This document shows positions 1 to 8,685 of a DNA stretch of 64,000 nucleotides, in pieces (position 1 is the first letter of the stretch; each line of letters begins with the position of its first letter). Made by a program: the position numbers and the translations under genes. The notes beneath the pieces were generated by a model, which made no database searches, was not told the DNA's origin, and worked only from the letters and a program-made list of their open reading frames with translations. Origin of the DNA: Lysobacteraceae bacterium (GTDB lineage Bacteria; Pseudomonadota; Gammaproteobacteria; Xanthomonadales; Rhodanobacteraceae); the NCBI GenBank assembly GCA_004143945.1, contig SEHB01000005.1, forward strand, positions 1-64,000, read 5' to 3'.

Positions 1-193
<193 letters not shown>

Positions 194-216
194 TCACGGA
201 CGACTGCACAAGCATA

Positions 217-292
217 TGGTGCTCACGAATGGAATCGAACCATCGACCTCCTCCTTACCAAGGAGGTGCTCTACCGACTGAGCTACGTGAGC
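217..292 (-). tRNA. tRNA-Thr (GGT)
   Basis: Read on the minus strand, the 76-nt gene starts GCTCACGTAGCTCAG and ends CGTGAGCACCA, so the 7-bp acceptor stem closes perfectly and CCA is encoded. The anticodon loop TTGGTAA gives anticodon GGT, and a GGTTCGATTCC T-arm is present. It is the last tRNA before tuf. Confidence 0.95.
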
Positions 293-368
293 GTGTATTT
301 CTGCAGCCCTCCCTGACTGCGAAGCACTGCCCGGCATCCTGCCGGACTCTTTGACACGAGCGACTCAA

Positions 369-442
369 TGGAGCGGGAGACGGGAATCGAACCCGCACTA
401 GTAGCTTGGAAGGCTACAGTTCTACCATTGAACTACTCCCGC
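369..442 (-). tRNA. tRNA-Gly (TCC)
   Basis: The 74-nt minus-strand gene starts GCGGGAGTAGTTCAATGG and ends CTCCCGCTCCA, with an encoded CCA. The anticodon loop CTTCCAA gives anticodon TCC. It is the middle gene of the Tyr-Gly-Thr cluster upstream of tuf. Confidence 0.95.
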
Positions 443-498
443 GCCGGATCGACCTGCTTGGGTAACGCGATCGCGCCTTCGGCGCGCTTTGCATGAAC

Positions 499-584
499 TG
501 GTGGAGGGAGGTGGATTCGAACCACCGAAGGCGTAAGCCAGCAGATTTACAGTCTGCCCCCGTTGGCCGCTTGGGTATCCCTCC
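499..584 (-). tRNA. tRNA-Tyr (GTA)
   Basis: The 86-nt minus-strand gene has the long variable arm of class II tRNAs. The anticodon arm contains ACTGTAAAT, giving anticodon GTA. The acceptor stem GGAGGGA pairs with TCCCTCC next to an encoded ACCA end. It is the first gene of the tRNA-tuf unit. The 94 bases between it and the thioesterase gene must hold the promoter, but no clear hexamers were identified there. Confidence 0.95.
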
Positions 585-678
585 GCGTATCGCTTGTTCC
601 CGCAGCGAAGGCTTGCGGATCTGACGCCGATCCTCCACGCCACGGAGCCGCGCATTGTCGTGTCCGCCGCTACGCAAG

Positions 679-1233
679 TCAAGGACCGCGACCCGGGTTT
701 CCTGGTACCGGCGCGCCCGCCGCTGGCGCGGGCGCGGAGGGCTCATCGATCCGTGTCGGCACGCCCCGCGATCCCTCGAGTTCCATCGCCTTCGAGAGCT
801 CGCCGAGGCGCGATGCGAGCTCGGCGAGCCGCAGGTCCTCTTCCGCGACCGGCTGCCACGCGGGCACGGGCACCGGCCGGCCCGCGGGGCCGTCCAGCGC
901 GACGAAGGTGATCACGCAGCCGGTTGCGCGCCGCTCGTTTCCGCTGCCGAGGTCACGCGCCAGCACGTCGACCGCGAACTGCATGCTCGTCGAACCCGTG
1001 CGCACGAGTTTCGCGCGCACCACCACGAGGTCGCCGATCCGGATCGGCTCGGCGAAGCGGATGCCGCCGACCGCGACCGTGACGCAATAGTGGCCGCTCC
1101 AGCCCACCGCGGCAGCGTATCCGGCCTGGTCGATCCACTTCATGACGGCGCCGCCGTGGACCTTGCCGCCGAAATTCACGTCGGACGGCTCGGCGAGGAA
1201 GCGCAGGACGAGTTCGCGCTGCTGGCCTGGCAT
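679..1233 (-). CDS. Acyl-CoA thioesterase (hotdog fold)
   Basis: A 184-residue cytosolic protein. Early residues carry the hotdog signature for acyl-CoA hydrolases: DVNFGGKVHGGAVMKWID, in which the Asn/Gly-rich stretch and the Asp at the end of the first helix are typical of the YciA/acyl-CoA thioesterase group. These enzymes cleave acyl-CoA to free acid and CoA. The body of the fold ends near residue 140; the remaining tail is Pro/Ala-rich and probably disordered. The start chosen is the ATG at 1233 with GGAGG five bases upstream, rather than the in-frame TTG one codon earlier. Substrate chain length cannot be read from the sequence. Confidence 0.85.
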   Translation of the reverse strand: MPGQQRELVLRFLAEPSDVNFGGKVHGGAVMKWIDQAGYAAAVGWSGHYCVTVAVGGIRFAEPIRIGDLVVVRAKLVRTGSTSMQFAVDVLARDLGSGNERRATGCVITFVALDGPAGRPVPVPAWQPVAEEDLRLAELASRLGELSKAMELEGSRGVPTRIDEPSAPAPAAGAPVPGNPGRGP

Positions 1234-1372
1234 CAAGGCCTCCGCCGGTTCAGGGCATCCAGCCTAGCGCAAGCCCGGCCTGCGTGCGCAGGCTGTGAAC
1301 CGCGTCCTGCCCGCGCACGCGCTGCGCGGCTAGATTCGAGCTGGCGGCGTACGCCGCGAACAGGGGGCAAGC

Positions 1373-2458
1373 ATGAACAAGCCGATCGTGATGGCACTGG
1401 GGATGTGCCTGTCGGGTGCCGCGGGCGCGGCCGAGATCACGCTGCAGAACGATTCGCTCGTCGATTTCGGCCAGGCGGCGATCGTCTGGGGCTTCGTCGC
1501 CGGCGAGAAGGCCGCGTCGTGGCTGACGTCGCCGTGCGACGGTGACCTCGTCGCACTGCAGGTGTTCTGGCGCTCGCCGAGCGGCATCGCGCCGTTCTCG
1601 ATCCAGGAATCGATCGACGTCTACCGCTCGGGCACGTTTCCCGAGCCCGGGGACGTCGCGCTGCAGGTGTTCGGGCCAGTCATGAACGACAACGCGCTGA
1701 ACGAGTTCCGCTACCTCGACGAGAACAACACGTTGCCGATCTCGGTGCCCGTGGTGGAGAACGAGACCGTGGTCGTCGCGTTCACGTTCACTGCGGCGCC
1801 CGAGGCGGGCGTCGATCCCAGCGTCGTGCGCGACACGAATGGTATCCAGCCGGGGCGCAACGCGATCCTCGCCGACATCGGTGCAAGTTTCATGTGGTTC
1901 GATGCTTCGACGCTCGGCGTGACCGGAGACTGGGTGATCCGGGCGGTGGTCGACTGCGACGCGCTGCCGAACTCAGCCGACGTCTCGGTCGCGATGACCG
2001 CGGATCCGCTGCAGTACACCGCAGGCGAGGCGCTCGCGTACACGATCACGGTCGCCAACGCGGGCCCCGCGGCCTCTCCCAGCACGACGATCATCGACAC
2101 CTTCCCGTCGGCATTCGAATCACCGACGTGGACCTGCACCGCATCGAGCGGCGCGAGCTGCACGGCCAACGGCACCGGACACCTCGCGACGGTTGCCAAC
2201 CTCCCGGTCGGCGGCAGCGTGGTCTACAGCGTGTCGGGCACCATCGCGGCGGGCGCCACCGGCACGATCGGCAACTCGGCCACCGCCGTGGTCGGCGCGC
2301 CCGCGAACGACCCGGCCGGGACCAACAACACGGTGCTGCTCGAAGTCACGCAGGCAACCAGCGACGTGATCTTCAGCGACGGCTTCGAGCCCGACTTGCG
2401 CGCACCGCGCCTGGTTCCGCGCGCGGGCAGGGCCCGGGGTTACGCACCTGCGCGCTGA
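1373..2458 (+). CDS. Secreted DUF11-domain protein with a DGFE-type C-terminus
   Basis: A 361-residue exported protein. Residues 1-20 form a signal peptide ending at GAAGAA. The middle (about 25-195) is a beta-rich domain with no recognised fold. Residues about 197-310 form one DUF11 repeat, marked by YTITVANAGP and the Asn/Thr-rich end PANDPAGTNNT, a module found in large surface proteins. Near the C-terminus is VIFSDGFE, a tail motif that I associate from general familiarity with secreted proteins of Dokdonella/Lysobacter-type bacteria. Here it is followed by a further 23 Arg/Ala/Pro-rich residues. A purine-rich ribosome site precedes the ATG. Function unknown; a cell-surface or extracellular role is inferred. 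Confidence 0.75.
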   Translation: MNKPIVMALGMCLSGAAGAAEITLQNDSLVDFGQAAIVWGFVAGEKAASWLTSPCDGDLVALQVFWRSPSGIAPFSIQESIDVYRSGTFPEPGDVALQVFGPVMNDNALNEFRYLDENNTLPISVPVVENETVVVAFTFTAAPEAGVDPSVVRDTNGIQPGRNAILADIGASFMWFDASTLGVTGDWVIRAVVDCDALPNSADVSVAMTADPLQYTAGEALAYTITVANAGPAASPSTTIIDTFPSAFESPTWTCTASSGASCTANGTGHLATVANLPVGGSVVYSVSGTIAAGATGTIGNSATAVVGAPANDPAGTNNTVLLEVTQATSDVIFSDGFEPDLRAPRLVPRAGRARGYAPAR

Positions 2459-2544
2459 GCCCGCCGCGCGTCCGGACCGGACCGATCGCACGGTCCGGGC
2501 GCAGCGGTGCCGGCGCGCGAATGCGGCCTCGCGCCTGGCTCCTC

Positions 2545-3141
2545 TCAGTGCGAGCCGATCGCGGCGGCGGCCGGCGTCGTGGCCCGACGCGTGAACGTGA
2601 TCTTGCCGAGCGGAACGACCTTGCCGGTCTTCGGTCCGATCGCGGTCATCGTCAGCACGCGCGTGTCACCGCGGAACTCCTCCACCAGGCGGAACTTCGC
2701 GGGTGGGTGGGGCTCGGGCTGGCGCAGCTCCGATTCCCAGGTCAGCGTGCGCGTCGCCGGGTCGTAGCGACCCTCGTCGAGGCGCACGTAGTCGGTATTG
2801 CTGTCGACCCAGATGCCGACGTAGCGCTGCCTGCGCGGATCCCAGCCCCAGGTGCCGTGGCCCGCGTACGAAGGCTCGACTTCGATGTCGTTGCGGATCC
2901 AGCGTCCGCCGGGGACCAGCGTATTGGTCTGCACGCCGCGCGCGTAGGTGGGCTTCGCATCCGGCGACGCCGGCGGGAATTCGACCAGGGCGTCCCAGGT
3001 CCCGAGTTCGAGGTGGACGAGCTCGACCTCCGGCGCGGGCGCGGGGGCGGCCGGGGCGACCGGCTCGGCGGGATCGGCAGTGGCGACGACGGCGACGGAA
3101 ACGCCGAGCACGATCAACAGGGACAGCATGGGCAAACGCAT
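2545..3141 (-). CDS. Exported DUF1579-family protein
   Basis: A 198-residue protein with an N-terminal hydrophobic export segment (MRLPMLSLLIVLGVSVAVVA) and an Ala/Pro-rich linker, then one DUF1579-like beta-barrel domain. The recognisable features are GTWDALVEF, LVPGGRWI, GHGTWGWDPRRQRYVGIWVD and a final beta strand ITFTRR, the order seen in that family. The family's biochemical role is not established. The start at 3141 was preferred to an upstream in-frame start because it has GGAG nine bases upstream and begins directly with the export signal. It points away from ychF's end, with a 263-base gap that shows no other gene. Confidence 0.75.
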   Translation of the reverse strand: MRLPMLSLLIVLGVSVAVVATADPAEPVAPAAPAPAPEVELVHLELGTWDALVEFPPASPDAKPTYARGVQTNTLVPGGRWIRNDIEVEPSYAGHGTWGWDPRRQRYVGIWVDSNTDYVRLDEGRYDPATRTLTWESELRQPEPHPPAKFRLVEEFRGDTRVLTMTAIGPKTGKVVPLGKITFTRRATTPAAAAIGSH

Positions 3142-3404
3142 CGTGTGTTCTCCTGCGGGGACCCGGCAACGCCGGGCGGAAGCGGAACATCCGCCTACAC
3201 GCAGACAACACGGGGGCGCGTGCCGGAACCTATCGGCGCGCGCGCCGGCACCCGATGGCGCCGCCGCATGACGCAGGATCGCCATGACGGATGGCGGGTC
3301 CCACCGAATGCTTCGCGGACGCCGCGATGGCCCTGGCTTGCGATCGCGGCATGCGCTCGCGGGCGCGCCGGGAACGCCGGGCGCCCGTCCGATCGTGACG
3401 CGGG

Positions 3405-4496
3405 CTAGACGTTGAAGCGGAAGTGCAGCACGTCGCCTTCCTGCACGAGGTAGTCCTTGCCTTCCAGCCGCAGTCGGCCGGCATCGCGCGCACCCGCTTC
3501 GCCCTTGTAGCGGATGTAGTCGTCGTAGGCGATCGTTTCGGCGCGGATGAAGCCGCGCTCAAAATCGGTGTGGATCACGGCGGCGGCCTGCGGCGCGGTC
3601 GCGCCCTTCCTGACCTGCCACGCGCGCACTTCCTTCTCGCCCGCGGTGAAGTACGTCTGCAACCCGAGCAGCTTGTAGCCGGCGCGGATCACGCGGTTGA
3701 GCCCGGGCTCGTCGAGGCCGAGGTCGGCGAGGAACTCGTCGCGGTCCGCGTCCTCGAGCTGCGCCATCTCCTCCTCGATCGCGGCGCAGACCGGCACCAC
3801 TTCGGCACCTTCGGTCGCCGCGCGCGCGCGCACCGCATCGAGGTGCGGGTTGTCGGTGAATCCATCCTCGAGCACGTTCGCGATGTACATCAGCGGCTTC
3901 AGCGTCAGCAGGAACAGGTCGCGCACGAGCGCCTGCTCCTCCGCGTCCAGCCCGAGGCTGCGCGCGGAGCGGCCCTGATCGAGCCCGGCCGCGAGCTTCT
4001 GCAGCACCGGGCGCTTCGCGAGCGCGTCCTTGTCGTTCGCCTTCGCCGCGCGCTCCACGCGGTTCAACGCCTTCTCGACCGAATCGAGGTCGGCGAGCGC
4101 GAGCTCGGTGTCGATCGTCTCGATGTCGGAAATCGGATCGACCTTGCCGGTCACGTGCACGATGTCCGGATGCTCGAAGCAGCGCACGACATGCGCGATC
4201 GCGTCGACCTCGCGGATGTGGGCAAGGAACTTGTTGCCGAGGCCCTCGCCCTTCGACGCACCCGCGACCAGGCCCGCGATGTCGACGAACTCGATCGAGG
4301 TCGGAATGATCTTGAGTGGTTTCGCGATGCCGGCCAGCGCCGCAAGGCGCGGATCAGGCACCGGCACCACGCCGACGTTCGGATCGATCGTGCAGAACGG
4401 GAAATTGGCCGCGGCGATGCCCGCCTTGGTCAACGCGTTGAAGAGGGTCGACTTGCCGACATTGGGCAGGCCGACGATGCCGCATTTGATGCCCAT
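3405..4496 (-). CDS. ychF: Ribosome-binding ATPase YchF
   Basis: A 363-residue protein, the family's usual length. YchF is an Obg-family P-loop protein that binds ATP rather than GTP and associates with ribosomes. Visible motifs: P-loop [14 protein letters not shown] near residue 8, switch region [29 protein letters not shown], and a C-terminal TGS domain ending [11 protein letters not shown]. It is the last gene of the prs-rplY-pth-ychF string. It lies just downstream of pth, the classic pth-ychF pair, but the two are separated by an inverted heptamer array (4502-4616) whose left arm begins six bases upstream of the ATG. No good Shine-Dalgarno is visible. Confidence 0.97.
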   Translation of the reverse strand: MGIKCGIVGLPNVGKSTLFNALTKAGIAAANFPFCTIDPNVGVVPVPDPRLAALAGIAKPLKIIPTSIEFVDIAGLVAGASKGEGLGNKFLAHIREVDAIAHVVRCFEHPDIVHVTGKVDPISDIETIDTELALADLDSVEKALNRVERAAKANDKDALAKRPVLQKLAAGLDQGRSARSLGLDAEEQALVRDLFLLTLKPLMYIANVLEDGFTDNPHLDAVRARAATEGAEVVPVCAAIEEEMAQLEDADRDEFLADLGLDEPGLNRVIRAGYKLLGLQTYFTAGEKEVRAWQVRKGATAPQAAAVIHTDFERGFIRAETIAYDDYIRYKGEAGARDAGRLRLEGKDYLVQEGDVLHFRFNV

Positions 4497-4501
4497 GTTC
4501 T

Positions 4502-4616
4502 GGAATCCGTGATGGGTGATTCGTGATGGGTGATTGGCGACAGCATGATTGAAGCGAGCTCCCCTCCCGACCTGGTAGAGGGTTCCTGCTGCTCCGAATC
4601 AAGAATCACGAATCAC
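4502..4616. repeat. Inverted heptamer array, family B (GTGATTC/GTGATGG units)
   Basis: The left arm is GTGATGG, GTGATTC, GTGATGG, GTGATTG at 4509-4536, preceded by GGAATCC. A 59-base spacer follows, then the inverted right arm GAATCAA, GAATCAC, GAATCAC at 4596-4616. Read on either strand the G-first units come first. The element fills the gap between pth and ychF and supplies the pth stop codon and its last residues. Each G-first unit contains TGA at the same place, so three units stop all three frames. Confidence 0.85.
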
Positions 4617-5193
4617 GGCTATTGGTGTGCAACCGCTGCATCGCCTCCTCGAAGCGACCTTCGACGACCAGCGGCAACACGTCGAGCGAGCGCGCGACCG
4701 CGTCGACGATCGCGGCCTCGTCGCCCGCGGACGGGCGTCCGAGCACCCAGCCGGTCACGCGGTCCTTGTGGCCCGGGTGTCCGATGCCGAGGCGCAGCCG
4801 GTGGAAGCGTCCGTGTCCGAGGTGCGCGAACAGGTCGCGCAGGCCATTCTGGCCGCCGTGGCCGCCGTCGAACTTGAGCCTCGCCGCACCGGGCGGGAGA
4901 TCGAGGTCGTCGTGCACGACGAGCATCTGCTCGGGTTCGATCTTCCAGTAGCGCAGCGCGGCACCCACCGAGGCGCCGCTCGCATTCATGAACGTGATCG
5001 GCTTCAGCAGCCACAGCGGCTGCGCCGCGATCACGAGCTTCGCGGTTTCGCCGCGCAGCTTCGATTCGATGCCGAAGCGCGCGTCCTCGCGCCGTGCCAG
5101 CGCATCGACGAACCAGAACCCCGCGTTGTGGCGGGTCCGCAGGTGTTCTGCCCCGGGATTGCCGAGGCCGACGATGAGGCGAAGCCCAGCCAT
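4606..5193 (-). CDS. pth: Peptidyl-tRNA hydrolase
   Basis: A 195-residue cytosolic enzyme that releases tRNA from prematurely dropped peptidyl-tRNA. The start LRLIVGLGNPGAEHLRTRHN contains GLGNPG and the catalytic His in TRHNAGFWFVD. PITFMNASG and VVHDDLDLPPG (with the conserved Asp) follow, then KFDGGHGGQNGLR and FHRLRLGIGHPG. The last four residues SRDS and the stop codon come from the adjacent family B heptamer repeat, so the native C-terminus has been replaced. This tail is not part of the active site, and function should be intact. It lies 57 bases after rplY. Confidence 0.97.
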   Translation of the reverse strand: MAGLRLIVGLGNPGAEHLRTRHNAGFWFVDALARREDARFGIESKLRGETAKLVIAAQPLWLLKPITFMNASGASVGAALRYWKIEPEQMLVVHDDLDLPPGAARLKFDGGHGGQNGLRDLFAHLGHGRFHRLRLGIGHPGHKDRVTGWVLGRPSAGDEAAIVDAVARSLDVLPLVVEGRFEEAMQRLHTNSRDS

Positions 5194-5250
5194 GGCGAAC
5201 CACGACCCGCGCGCCGCCCGCGCTTGCGCGCAGGCGGCGGCGGAGCCGCG

Positions 5251-5916
5251 TTACTTCTTCTCGTCCTTCTTCGCCGGCGCGGCCGCGGCCGCTGCAGCGC
5301 CTTCGCCTTCGGCGGCCGGCGTCTCCTCGGCCTCGGCGCGCATTTCCTTGGCCACGACCACGGCATGGTCGTGTTCCTTGCCGAAGCGAAGCTCGGGGAT
5401 TTCGACGCCCTGCGGCAGCTTGAGGTCGCTCAGGTGCACGATGTCGCCGACCGCGAGATTCGACAAGTCGATCTCGATACTCTCCGGCAGGTGCTTGGGC
5501 AGGCAGGAGATTTCGACTTCGGTCAGCTCGTGCATGATCACGACGCCCGAGGTCTTGCCGGCCACCGACGCTTCCTGGTTCAGGAAGTGCAGCGGCACGC
5601 GCACGCGGATCGCATCGTTCTCGTTGACGCGCTGGAAATCCATGTGCAGGACGATCTGCTTGAACGGATGGCGCTGCATGTCACGCAGCAGCACCTTCTG
5701 CACGTCGCCGCCGAGGCTGAGGTCGAGGATCGACGAGTAGAACCATTCGTTCTGGCTCGCATGCCAGACGTCCTTGTGCTGGATCTGGATCGACACCGGC
5801 TGCAGGTCGCCGCCATAGACGATCGCCGGGACGAAACCCGCGCGACGCAGGCGGCGGCTCGCACCCTTGCCCTCGTCGTTGCGCTTTTCGACATTGATGG
5901 TACGTGTGGTTGCCAT
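5251..5916 (-). CDS. rplY: 50S ribosomal protein L25 (Ctc/TL5 long form)
   Basis: A 221-residue protein that binds 5S rRNA. The N-terminal L25 domain (about 1-95) contains GKGASRRLRRAGFVPAIVYG. The second TL5/CTC beta domain (about 96-190) contains DFQRVNENDAIRVRVPLHF and ISCLPKHLPESIEIDLS. A low-complexity Ala/Glu tail ends KKDEKK. The long two-domain form is usual in this order of bacteria. The start MATTRTINVEK has AAGAAGG upstream. It is the middle of the prs-rplY-pth group; a heptamer array separates it from prs. Confidence 0.96.
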   Translation of the reverse strand: MATTRTINVEKRNDEGKGASRRLRRAGFVPAIVYGGDLQPVSIQIQHKDVWHASQNEWFYSSILDLSLGGDVQKVLLRDMQRHPFKQIVLHMDFQRVNENDAIRVRVPLHFLNQEASVAGKTSGVVIMHELTEVEISCLPKHLPESIEIDLSNLAVGDIVHLSDLKLPQGVEIPELRFGKEHDHAVVVAKEMRAEAEETPAAEGEGAAAAAAAPAKKDEKK

Positions 5917-5998
5917 TTTCGTGTTGCCTTCTTGCAGTAGGGCCGCCTCGCGGCGGCGATGTCGCTCCCCCGCGACCAGGGGAGCGGTGTTCTGATCA

Positions 5999-6070
5999 GG
6001 GAATGGGGAATGGAGAATCGGGAATGGTGGAGCAGGCAGCGGAACCTGCCGTCGGCCACTCCCTATTCCC
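5999..6070. repeat. Inverted heptamer array, family A (GGGAATG units), between prs and rplY
   Basis: Left arm GGGAATG, GGGAATG, GAGAATC, GGGAATG at 5999-6026, then a 30-base spacer. The shorter inverted right arm CACTCCC, TATTCCC lies at 6057-6070. The spacer itself holds a small palindrome (GCAGGCAGCGGAACCTGC). The element ends five bases before the prs stop codon. It sits between two co-directional genes of one operon. Confidence 0.85.
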
Positions 6071-6074
6071 CGCC

Positions 6075-7031
6075 TCAATCCACATACAACGAACTCACCG
6101 ACTCGCCATACGCGATGCGGCGAACCGTCTCGGCCAGCAGTTCGGCGACCGAGAGCTGGCGGATCTTGCCGCAGGACCTCGCCGAGGCGGTCAGCGGGAT
6201 CGTGTCCGTGACCACCAGCTCGTCGAGCGCGGAGCCGTCGATGTTGCTGATCGCCGGTCCCGACAGCACCGGATGCGTGCAGTACGCGACGACCTTGCGC
6301 GCGCCGTTCTTCTTCAGCGCGCTGGCGGCCGCGCACAAGGTGCCCGCGGTGTCGACGATGTCGTCGACGAGCACGCAGACCTTGTCCTTGACCTCGCCGA
6401 TGATGTTCATCACGGTCGCCTCGTTCGCACGCGGGCGGCGCTTGTCGATGATCGCGAGGTCGGCATCGTCGAGCCGCTTGGCGATCGCACGCGCGCGCAC
6501 CACGCCGCCGACGTCGGGCGACACCACGATGATGTCTTCCTTCGCATGATGGCGCCAGATGTCGGCCAGCAGCACCGGCGAGGCGTACACGTTGTCGAGC
6601 GGGACGTCGAAGAAACCCTGGATCTGGTCCGCGTGCAGGTCGACCGTCAGCACGCGGTCGGTGCCGACCACGCCGATCATCTGGGCGGCGACCTTGGCCG
6701 TGATCGGAACCCGCGCCGAACGCGGACGCCGGTCCTGTCGCGCATAGCCGAGGTACGGGATCACCGCGGTCACGCTCGCGGCCGAGGCGCGCTTGAGCGC
6801 GTCCACCAGCGCGAGCAGCTCCATGAAGTTGTCGGCGGTCGGCGCGCAGGTGGGCTGCACCACGAACACTTCCTGGCGACGCACGTTCTCCTCGATCTCG
6901 ATCTGCACCTCGCCGTCGCTGAAGCGCCCGACCAGCGCCTTGCCGAGCGGCACCGAGAGTTCGCTGCAGATCGCGGCGGCGAGATCGCGGTTCGCATTGC
7001 CGCTGAAGACGAGGAGGCCCGAAGTATCCAT
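6075..7031 (-). CDS. prs: Ribose-phosphate pyrophosphokinase
   Basis: A 318-residue cytosolic enzyme making PRPP from ribose 5-phosphate and ATP for purine, pyrimidine, His and Trp synthesis. Visible motifs: [13 protein letters not shown] at the N-terminus, [16 protein letters not shown], the ATP-binding [29 protein letters not shown], and the PRPP loop [15 protein letters not shown]. The start [11 protein letters not shown] was chosen over a long upstream extension that would overlap tRNA-Gln. The gene lies directly downstream of tRNA-Gln, the common ispE-tRNA-Gln-prs order. Confidence 0.97.
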   Translation of the reverse strand: MDTSGLLVFSGNANRDLAAAICSELSVPLGKALVGRFSDGEVQIEIEENVRRQEVFVVQPTCAPTADNFMELLALVDALKRASAASVTAVIPYLGYARQDRRPRSARVPITAKVAAQMIGVVGTDRVLTVDLHADQIQGFFDVPLDNVYASPVLLADIWRHHAKEDIIVVSPDVGGVVRARAIAKRLDDADLAIIDKRRPRANEATVMNIIGEVKDKVCVLVDDIVDTAGTLCAAASALKKNGARKVVAYCTHPVLSGPAISNIDGSALDELVVTDTIPLTASARSCGKIRQLSVAELLAETVRRIAYGESVSSLYVD

Positions 7032-7123
7032 GTTGGTATCCCTAGAACCTGCCGGTGGACCGCGAACGGATGTCGATGTGGGCGTGCCAGCGTCGCCGCC
7101 GCGCCATCGCGGGTCGCGGCGAA

Positions 7124-7198
7124 TGGCTGGGGCGGCAGGATTCGAACCTGCGAATGCCGGGATCAAAACCCGGTGCCTTACCGCTTGGCGACGCCCCA
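7124..7198 (-). tRNA. tRNA-Gln (TTG)
   Basis: The 75-nt minus-strand gene starts TGGGGCGTCGCCAAG and ends CGCCCCAGCCA, with the acceptor stem closing and an encoded CCA. The anticodon loop TTTTGAT gives anticodon TTG. It lies nine bases downstream of ispE and about 90 bases upstream of prs. Confidence 0.95.
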
Positions 7199-7207
7199 GC
7201 GCAACCT

Positions 7208-8086
7208 TCAGGCCCGCGCCGCGCGCCATTCCTGCACGCGCGCGAGCAGCGGTGAACACGCGACGCCGCGGACGACGAAACCGCGCCACTCCGCGGGACA
7301 CGCGCGCACGATGTCCAGACCTGCTTCATGCGAGCCGACCGGCGCAAGGATACAGCCGCCTGATCCGCTGAGCCGGGCGTGTGCACGCTCGCCGAGCCAG
7401 TCCAGCGCCTTCGCGACGGCCGGATGGCGCGCGCGCACGACGGACTCGAACACGTTCGAGGTCGCCGCACCCGAAACAAAGAGCGGAATTGTCAGCGGGC
7501 GGCAGTCGCGTGTCAAATCGGGCGAGCTGAACACCTCGGCCGTCGGCACCCGGGCGCCCGGATCGATCACGACATACCAGCGCTCGGGAAGCTCGAGCGG
7601 CGTCAGCAGCTCGCCGACCCCCTCGGCCCAGGCGCTGCGACCGCGCACGAACACGGGCACGTCCGCGCCGAGCCGGAGCCCGAGCGACGCGAGCGCATCG
7701 ACGTCGAGGCCCGTGCCCCAGAGCTCGTTCAGCGCGACCAGGGTGGTCGCCGCATCGGAACTCCCGCCGCCGAGCCCGCCGCCGAGAGGAATGTGCTTAT
7801 CGACCGCAATGTCGGCGCCCATGCGCGTGCCGCTCGCCTCCCGCAGCGCATGCGCTGCGCGCACCGCGAGGTCGTCGGCCTCGGCGACGTCCGCCAGCGG
7901 CTGCCTTCGGCTGATGACGCCGTCATCGCGCGGCCGCAGTCGCACGCAATCGCCCCACTCGAGCAGCTGGAACACCGTCTGCAGCAGGTGATAGCCGTCC
8001 GCGCGGCGACCGGTCACGTGCAGGAACAGGTTCAGCTTCGCCGGTGCCGGCCAGTCGCTCCAGGCGTGCGCCGGACCGCCGTTCAT
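7208..8086 (-). CDS. ispE: 4-diphosphocytidyl-2-C-methyl-D-erythritol kinase
   Basis: A 292-residue GHMP kinase of the non-mevalonate isoprenoid pathway, which phosphorylates CDP-methylerythritol. [20 protein letters not shown] carries the conserved N-terminal Lys/Asn. [18 protein letters not shown] is the ATP-binding Gly/Ser loop, followed by LGADVPVF with the catalytic Asp. [13 protein letters not shown] is the C-terminal glycine motif. The ATG overlaps the lolB stop by four bases (ATGA), so translation is probably coupled. Together with dxr at 26134, two enzymes of the pathway are in this window. Confidence 0.96.
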   Translation of the reverse strand: MNGGPAHAWSDWPAPAKLNLFLHVTGRRADGYHLLQTVFQLLEWGDCVRLRPRDDGVISRRQPLADVAEADDLAVRAAHALREASGTRMGADIAVDKHIPLGGGLGGGSSDAATTLVALNELWGTGLDVDALASLGLRLGADVPVFVRGRSAWAEGVGELLTPLELPERWYVVIDPGARVPTAEVFSSPDLTRDCRPLTIPLFVSGAATSNVFESVVRARHPAVAKALDWLGERAHARLSGSGGCILAPVGSHEAGLDIVRACPAEWRGFVVRGVACSPLLARVQEWRAARA

Positions 8087-8685
8087 TCGACCGACCACGC
8101 CCTGATCGCGAGCCGCACCGTTCGACTGCCGCTGCTCGCATGCAGCCGGCGCGGCAGCGGTGGCGAACTGTCGTCGTAGTCGAGGAACTCGACGCGCCAG
8201 CCGTCCTGCGAGATCGCCGCGGGCAAGCCGTCGGCGCGGAACTCGACGCGGGCTTCGCCGGGCGCGCGCCTTCCGCGTACCCAGTCGACGAGCTGCGCGA
8301 CCGGCACGTCCCAGTCGAGCTCGCGCGCGAGGAGTTCGCGCGCGTCTCGGCCCTCGATCGGCGCCGGTCGCAGGCCGCTCAGCACCGCATGCGAGGGCGT
8401 GCCCGCGAGGATCCAGGTCTTGCCGGTGACCGGCGCGTGCACGCTGAAGCGGAACACCTCGCCGCGCTGGTTCCATTCCAGCGTGCCGCTGCCGCCATCG
8501 CGGCCATCCGACACGCCGAGTCGGCCGCGCAAGGTCCACGCCTGCACGCCCGCCAATGCCTGTTCGCGCGCCTGCAGACGCTGCATCGCGGTTGCATCGT
8601 CGACCTGCACGCGGATGCGCGGCCCCGCGCATGCGCCCAGCACCAGCGCGCCGAGCGCGAGCAGGCACCTCGCCGGCATGTTCAT
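8083..8685 (-). CDS. lolB: Outer-membrane lipoprotein receptor LolB
   Basis: A 200-residue lipoprotein with a signal peptide and lipobox LGAC (Cys about residue 19). LolB accepts lipoproteins from the periplasmic carrier LolA and inserts them in the outer membrane. Typical family features are WTLRGRLGVSDG, the Gly-rich strand SGTLEWNQRGEVFRFSVHAP and LPRRLHASSGSRTVRLAI at the C-terminus. It overlaps the upstream TPR gene by four bases and ispE by four bases, in the conserved TPR-lolB-ispE operon. The start MNMPARC keeps the short signal peptide; the second Met is a possible alternative. Confidence 0.93.
   Translation of the reverse strand: MNMPARCLLALGALVLGACAGPRIRVQVDDATAMQRLQAREQALAGVQAWTLRGRLGVSDGRDGGSGTLEWNQRGEVFRFSVHAPVTGKTWILAGTPSHAVLSGLRPAPIEGRDARELLARELDWDVPVAQLVDWVRGRRAPGEARVEFRADGLPAAISQDGWRVEFLDYDDSSPPLPRRLHASSGSRTVRLAIRAWSVE

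Noticed and set aside
7032-7301. Longer N-terminus for prs
   Set aside because: The extension runs through tRNA-Gln; the family start is [11 protein letters not shown].
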